Shown here piece after piece: positions 58,435 through 64,000 of a stretch of DNA of 64,000 bases. Position numbers and translations under genes: made by a program. The DNA is from Pegea sp. RAD2-039. Lineage: Eukaryota > Chordata > Thaliacea > Salpida > Salpidae. Positions within the stretch are counted from its first letter, which is position 1; each line of letters opens with the position of its first letter. Below the pieces are notes generated by a model. That model did not search any database. It worked only from the letters and a program-made list of their open reading frames with translations, and was not told the origin of the DNA. The DNA is taken from NCBI GenBank assembly GCA_034620365.1, contig JAQGEQ010000204.1:558001-622000 (forward strand), given 5' to 3'.

Positions 58435-60524
58435 TCATCAATTTGATTTTACAACGTTTTTTATCCACAACTTACTTTTTAAAGAACGATTTTATTTTTT
58501 TTAAATTGAAATGTAAACATTTTCCTTATGACCAAATTTAGAAATGTATATTTGAACCTTTTTGCATCGTAGTGAATATAATGACAACAATTTTTTTTAT
58601 TTTTACACTAATAACTGTCAACAGATTTTTCTTCAAAAGCTTGAATATGTTTAATTTCTGTAAATTTCGTCTAACCAATATCTTGCTTGTTTATCTTCTT
58701 GTTTTTATACAGCTATCAATTGCCATTTAATATTTTGTCAAATGAAATTTTAGATTAATTTTTAAGACGCTTCTTTTACACAAAAATATCTGATGAGTAA
58801 AAAAATTCAAACATTGTGATATGTCTGCTCGAAAGTTCTGTATGCATGATTTCACACATGCTATGCTGGTTCTTTAATAATTTTTCTTTTTAAATCATAA
58901 GTAACAAAGATATTTCAATAACAAATAATTAGTTAAATATAACATTTTTTTAACTTATTATAGATTAAGTTTGATCGTGATTAGATAAAAAGCTTGAATA
59001 ACTGACTTTAAATTCATTTGAAGGATTTCATATTTTGTGGTTCACAATAAATTTTATTAATAATTATTATCGGTTAATCTATATCTGATGGCTTAGATAA
59101 AATCAAATTTGATTTCAATTATTAAGTCTTTCTATCGATAAAGTTTAGATATTCTACGTAGCAATACTTTTTCATTTTAATCTATATCGACTGAAATGAT
59201 TTAAAAATAAGCTTTCAACAACTTAAGTAATTTTATGTAAGCAACTGCATACTAAGCAAAGCTAATTTCAGTTCACTTTAGATCTTATAATTCTTAAAAA
59301 CTTTTAGACAATTAATAGGGAAGCTTTGAGTTTAGTAGTAGATGGTTTTATTGCTTACCAAACACTATGTACCATTAGTAATATGTGATTCTTAGAAATT
59401 ATAAAAGAACTTATTTTTCGCGGTTGTTTGGTAATAAAAATCTGTTGAGAAAATATTGATTGTTTTCGAGGAATGAATTATCATAAAAATTGTCAGTTTC
59501 TCTTAGTTCACCCGGAAGCATGTTGTAAGTTTACTGGAAATAAATGTTTGTTTTTTATTGTTAACATTACTGACATTAATTATTATATCAGGCCTCCACC
59601 TAACTTTGTAAATAACAGGCGACAATTTCAAAATTGAGTTTTCAAGTAATCCAATAATTCTAAACAAACCATGAAGACACACAAAAACAAATAAACTAAA
59701 TATGAAAAGCCCCTAAATTTGTTGTTAGTAAAATTTTTGAAGTAAATGCCCTTGATTAAATAATTATGTAATACCACAGTAGTTTAAAGAGAAATCATTC
59801 CACTTTCATATAAAAACCATCAAAACTATTGTTAGTTATATTTTTTACAACATTATTTAGATATTTTAAATAATTATGAAGCTACTTGCAATTTAATTTA
59901 AGAATAATATTTTAAATGAAGTTAGCAAAGACAATTTCTTGCAAATTTGTTGTTATCAGTCAAAGATAAAATCTACACGTGCTACTGATAAATTTGTACA
60001 TTTATTAAAAGTTGGATTATGAAAGTTGTTTCTTAAATAAACTATAAATAATTAGGAAAAGTGACTAAAGGTTTTATTACTATTAAATCACTTTGAATAT
60101 TGAAACAAGAATGTATTCATTGAGCAAATATTTTATCAACTTTTTGAATAGGTTCAATTGCTCAGTAAATATAAAGTTAGATACTTATTCTAAAAGTTCT
60201 ATGAAAAACTAAAACAGCAAAGTCATTTGAGAAATTTAAATTGTTTGAAATAATTTTAATTTTTTATTCTTACATCACACAGGTAATTACCAATAGAAAC
60301 CAGCCATTGAAAAATATCGAAAATAAAAATTCTAGGTTAAAAAATTGTTTAAATGTAATCTTAAAACTCTCATTAAATAATATTTCTAAAATTAATTAGA
60401 AAATCTTTGAAAAACAAGTGAGAGCTTTTGGTAAAATCTTTTATGCAAACAATAGTTTAACGTATTGAGTGATGTTACAGATAAAAATTTTGTAAGTTCA
60501 AATATTTATTTAGGTGTTTGGACA
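58435..60524. other. AT-rich intergenic DNA, no gene seen
   Basis: Spacer between two + strand genes. AATAAA occurs at several places, including near 59047, so the hydroxylase 3' end is not fixed. A T-rich acceptor-like TTTAG ends about 12 bases before the ATG at 60525. Confidence 0.55.
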
Positions 60525-62111
60525 ATGAATAGGTACTTGCCATTCATCATACAATTTGGGTTGATATCAAAGTTAGAATTAGGTAAGTTCTTCTTATATT
60601 TTACTTGTCTTGTAAAAGTTGTTATAATAATATAATAAAATCCCTTTTAATAATAGTCAAACATCTTTTGGCTTTTCATAATTGTTCTAAAGGATAAATC
60701 TACTCATTGATTAATTTCAGTTTTTGGAAATAAGGAGCTAATAGGCTCAACTAATGTTTCCTCTTCACAACTCAGTAAGTTAATTAACAAAATTAATTCA
60801 AAGCAAATTAAAAAGTGAATTCGTTCAGCTCAAATTTGACAAAAATCTGTAGCTTTGTATCGATTATTTTACAAAATTTTCAACAAATTCATCTTGCTTT
60901 ATATATGACCTTTTTTTTAGCTAATGACTCTAAAGCATACACTGAAGTACAAATTTCTATGAATGATACAACTCACATGAAAGAAATTGTCAGTTATTAC
61001 ATCTTTCATATTACAACTTCTTAATTAAAATGATAAATCCTAGTTATAAACTTTATTATTAAACTGTTTGTTAATCAAATTTTTTGATCGAAAAAACATA
61101 TTGTAATGAATTATACTTTGAACAAGGCTACAGTTTTAGAAAGACCTTTGAAAGAGAAGTTTGGTGAATATTCTGTCACTATAAAAGTAGGTCAAAATTG
61201 TGTTTCGTAACTTTTAGTTGCTATCATAAGGTTAATATTATCATCAAAATGATGATACTAAAAGTTCAAGTTTTTTTAACCACATTGAAGTATAAATATG
61301 ATATTTATATTTTGCAATAATAACAATAAAATTTTAAAATAATTAATTAATCAATTTCCTTCCTTAACCTTTAATTAAAGGAAAATAAACTTCTCTACGC
61401 CTTTAATTCCAACAATCGAATAACTAAATACAAAATTGAACAAATAATTGAAACTTCAAAACTTCTAGGCCCCATTACAGGTTTGCATTTGTTCATTTAG
61501 AGATTAATGCCTTAGTATCTAAACACAAATTGCTTGAAAATGAAGTTCTTAAAAAGTTAACTACATGGCAATAAGCCTTGTTACAAAAATACCTAATAAA
61601 TCGAACTCTAGCAGAAATATCATAAACCGTTTTTTCATTCAGTTTTTATTTCGTGTGGTGAGTGCCCCAAAAATATGGTTTGTGAAAATCTGGATGTTAT
61701 GTCTCAATGTGTCCCAATTTGTGATGTAAAACAAGTCTGTCCTGAAGGATTTAAATGCGAGCTTAAAAACTTGGAGATCAGCTGTGAAAAGTTTGCAAAT
61801 TAACATTGAAATCATTGAAACTATTTGAAATTATTATTTGATTTTTCAGAATAAACGCAACTAACAGTGGTTTCCCCATTCTTCTTGCTTCGGTAGGAAT
61901 TACTACATCGTCATTAGTTTTAATTATTTGGGTTTATAACAAACTTGAATTAAATGATGAAGAGATAAAACGCCAAAAATTAAAGCGAATAAATAAAGAG
62001 TTGAGTCAAATTGATGTGGAACATTTGGAAGAGGCAAGACCAAGTCAGGTTTCGTTTAAAGATAAGATTACAAAAGAGCCTAGAAAAAGTCTAACAGTAA
62101 TAAACGAATAG
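60525..62111 (+). CDS. Hypothetical single-pass membrane protein with 8-Cys module
   Basis: I do not recognise the family. Proposed exons: 60525-60582, 60721-60774, 60921-60992, 61134-61186, 61381-61480, 61643-61790, 61850-62111. All junctions are GT-AG and the phases close on 248 residues. Layout: a hydrophobic N terminus (MNRYLPFIIQFGLI) that may be a signal peptide; an acidic and polar region of about 100 residues with strands such as YTEVQISM and EYSVTIK, faintly like a SEA domain; a module of about 45 residues with eight cysteines (SCGEC, QCVPIC, VCPEGFKC), EGF-like in look; a membrane helix (SSLVLIIWVYN); and a charged cytoplasmic tail of about 50 residues with many Lys and Glu. This architecture suggests a small type I surface protein. 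The early exons are short and the weakest part of the model. A poly(A) signal follows at 62170. Confidence 0.6.
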
Positions 62112-62169
62112 GAGTTACTTTTGTCATTCAAGGAACTAATAGACAAATTATTAAATTAGAAACTTGATA

Positions 62170-62186
62170 AATAAATAATAAATAAA
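62170..62186 (+). terminator. Candidate poly(A) signals of the membrane-protein gene
   Basis: Two AATAAA hexamers, at 62170-62175 and 62181-62186, lie about 60-75 bases after the stop codon at 62111. Confidence 0.6.
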
Positions 62187-62765
62187 GATTTGAAAAATAG
62201 TTTTGTTCTTTTCATCTATACACAATTTTTTTAAATGATAAATTGGTTTTCTGCCACTAAATTACCAACAGCAGAACCACCTTAAAATTCTTTTTAACAA
62301 ATTCGAAATGATTTCAGGGAAATTTAATGACAAGGAAAGTTTTCTGTCAATAGTTTCATCGATCAAATTCTACTTTTGACCAGACTTTGACAGCTTTGTA
62401 GTCATGACGACCATACAAACGAAACATGCACAGCTACGAAGACAGCTGTCTATATGCCCTAAAATGTATGTCCATTGACAGCTCTTAAAAGACTTGCAAC
62501 TCATTTGCAAGATTTAAATCTGATGATGCTTTACCGAATCATGAAGATAAATTAGTTAGAATGAAGATGCATCATCATCATGATATAGAAGATTGAGCAA
62601 AATCTGATGAAAGAATTAGTTTGTGCAAGTAAGACTGTGTGCTGCTAAAGAGAAGCATAACACATCCGATCATTATCATAAGAGGTAATTAGGGACTTAC
62701 CCCAAACTAAGATTTCACAAATCAGCTGCTTCATCGAAAATATTTGTGTATTCTTTCGATATCAC
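62187..62765. other. Spacer between convergent genes, nothing seen
   Basis: This separates the + strand membrane-protein gene from the - strand Eph gene. No coding segment is supported. Confidence 0.55.
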
Positions 62766-62771
62766 TTTATT
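62766..62771 (-). terminator. Candidate poly(A) signal of the second Eph gene
   Basis: AATAAA reads on the - strand about 115 bases downstream of the stop codon at 62882. Confidence 0.5.
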
Positions 62772-62881
62772 AATACAAAACATACAAGAGCGGAAAGTAA
62801 CAGACTACAAAATGAAAACAGTTTGAAATAGGGCAGCTAATGGTTGTGTCTTGAGACTGCTTGCTAATTGGCTGATTGCCG

Positions 62882-64000
62882 CTACGACGACACCACGTGA
62901 CGACTAAACTGGCGACGCAGCGTGTTGATACCGTTATCGACTTGGCTCAAATGTTCCGGTCCAATGATTCCAAGGCGTTCCAGATCGCTGCACACGCATC
63001 AAGTCACCGATCAAGTCGTGATCAAAAAATTGAAGAGCTCACCTGGCTGTGAAGTTAAGAAGATCTTCGAGATTTTTGATGCCATGACTGTTAAAGTGAC
63101 ATCCGAAGTTTTGCATTCGGATCAGATCTAGCCACTCTTCTAGGGAGCTAACTGCTAAAGAGTCATCTTCTTCTCCACCAAAAGCTAATTGCGAGTTGTT
63201 GAGAAGGTTTAGTTGAGACTCGCCAGTAAAAGATGGCTGTGACGTCATGTACACGTCATCAAAGCACTCTAAGCGTGTTGGAGAGTTGACATAATCATTG
63301 AGCAGTCGATGAAGATCATCAAATGTGGGACGTTTCGTTTCCAAGACACTCCAACAAGTTAACATGGCATCATGAAGATGCTTCGGGCACTCCTGCCGAT
63401 GACGTCACAATTTACAATTGGTCAAATGGAATCAAATCAGGCACCTTCGGACACGCCAGTCGGTAGCCGTTATCAATACATTCAGTGACGTCATCATTGT
63501 GCATGTCCCAGTACGGCTTCTCTCCATATGACATGATCTCCCACATGACAATACCGAAGCTCCATACATCACTAGCGGATGTGAACTTCCGGTAACGGAT
63601 ACATTCTGGTGCAGTCCATTTTAGTGCAATCTTGCCGCCCTGTAAGCACACAAGTGGGTCAAGGGTCACATCTTATTTGCATAGAAGCTCACTTGAGTTG
63701 TGTAAGTTGCGTTTGGATCATTAGAAAGAGTCCTGGACAGTCCAAAGTCGGACACTTTGCAACACAAATTGGAGTCGATGAGGATGTTACGAGCTGCTAA
63801 ATCGCGATGGACATATTTCATCTCAGCTAAATATCTCATTCCACTAGCGATCCCTCGTTGCATCTTCAACAGATCCACCAATAGCAAGTCTCCTTTTCGT
63901 TTCTACAAATAATCAAGTTGTTCTTGAGCACAAGATCTTCTAGATCAAAGATTTGTTGATAAGATACCTGCAAAAACTTGTCTAAGGATCCATTGCTCAT
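62882..64000 (-). CDS. eph: Second Eph receptor, 3' part (kinase C-lobe and SAM), cut by window edge
   Basis: Partial gene. Exons in transcription order: 64000-63968 (cut by the window), 63902-63693, 63639-63445, 63392-63043, 62987-62882 (stop). Phases agree. Visible: [10 protein letters not shown] at the end of the N-lobe, [34 protein letters not shown] and [12 protein letters not shown], then an acidic linker and a SAM domain ([26 protein letters not shown]). It ends VVSS, without the PDZ-like IEV of its neighbour. Intron positions match the + strand Eph gene, and exons of 210 and 195 bp have identical lengths in both. The 210-bp exon is almost identical in DNA to 50529-50738, while the next exon is well diverged, pointing to gene conversion. 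The ligand-binding part lies beyond the window, so Eph class cannot be judged. Confidence 0.93.

Overview
This is eukaryotic, almost certainly animal, nuclear DNA. It is AT-rich (roughly two thirds A+T) and its genes are split by GT-AG introns from 43 bp to over 3 kb. The families seen (acetylcholinesterase, WNK kinase, TMEM26, Eph receptors, collagen prolyl 4-hydroxylase) are metazoan. Gene density, short introns and splice-acceptor-like sites just before several start codons fit a tunicate-like invertebrate, but that is inference: the sequence does not fix the taxon, and cnidarian, placozoan or other invertebrate origins are not excluded. I see no bacterial, viral, CRISPR, rRNA or tRNA signal.

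Layout. (1) 3.7-7.8 kb, + strand: a seven-exon, probably GPI-anchored acetylcholinesterase. (2) 11.8-26.9 kb, - strand: an 18-exon WNK-family kinase with an open frame of 2349 codons, convergent with the esterase. (3) 31.9-32.7 kb, - strand: a four-exon gene for a 124-residue protein I do not recognise. (4) 33.2-35.6 kb, - strand: a TMEM26-family membrane protein that needs a 43-bp intron. (5) 40.5-53.2 kb, + strand: a complete 19-exon Eph receptor tyrosine kinase of 1036 residues. (6) 56.9-58.4 kb, + strand: an intronless prolyl 4-hydroxylase alpha subunit. (7) 60.5-62.1 kb, + strand: a seven-exon gene for an unrecognised single-pass membrane protein with an eight-cysteine module. (8) 62.9-64.0 kb, - strand: the 3' end of a second Eph receptor, running off the window. 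I assembled exons by hand; every complete model has consistent splice phases and a total length divisible by three.

The genes are not an operon or a single pathway. The main local relationship is between the two Eph genes, which face each other about 10 kb apart. One kinase exon plus 24 bp of its upstream intron is nearly identical between them (about four differences in 210 bp), while the next exon is clearly diverged, which is the signature of recent gene conversion.

Other observations: the palindrome TGACGTCA occurs about 37 times by hand count against less than one expected, clustered in the GC-richer gene regions; CACGTG is also over-represented; a 289-codon lysine-rich frame lies antisense in an Eph intron; the WNK protein appears to carry three PF2-like domains and a 24-bp coding repeat. 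The long spaces at 7.8-11.5, 26.9-31.9, 35.6-38.4, 53.6-56.8 and 58.4-60.5 kb are AT-rich DNA in which I see no gene.
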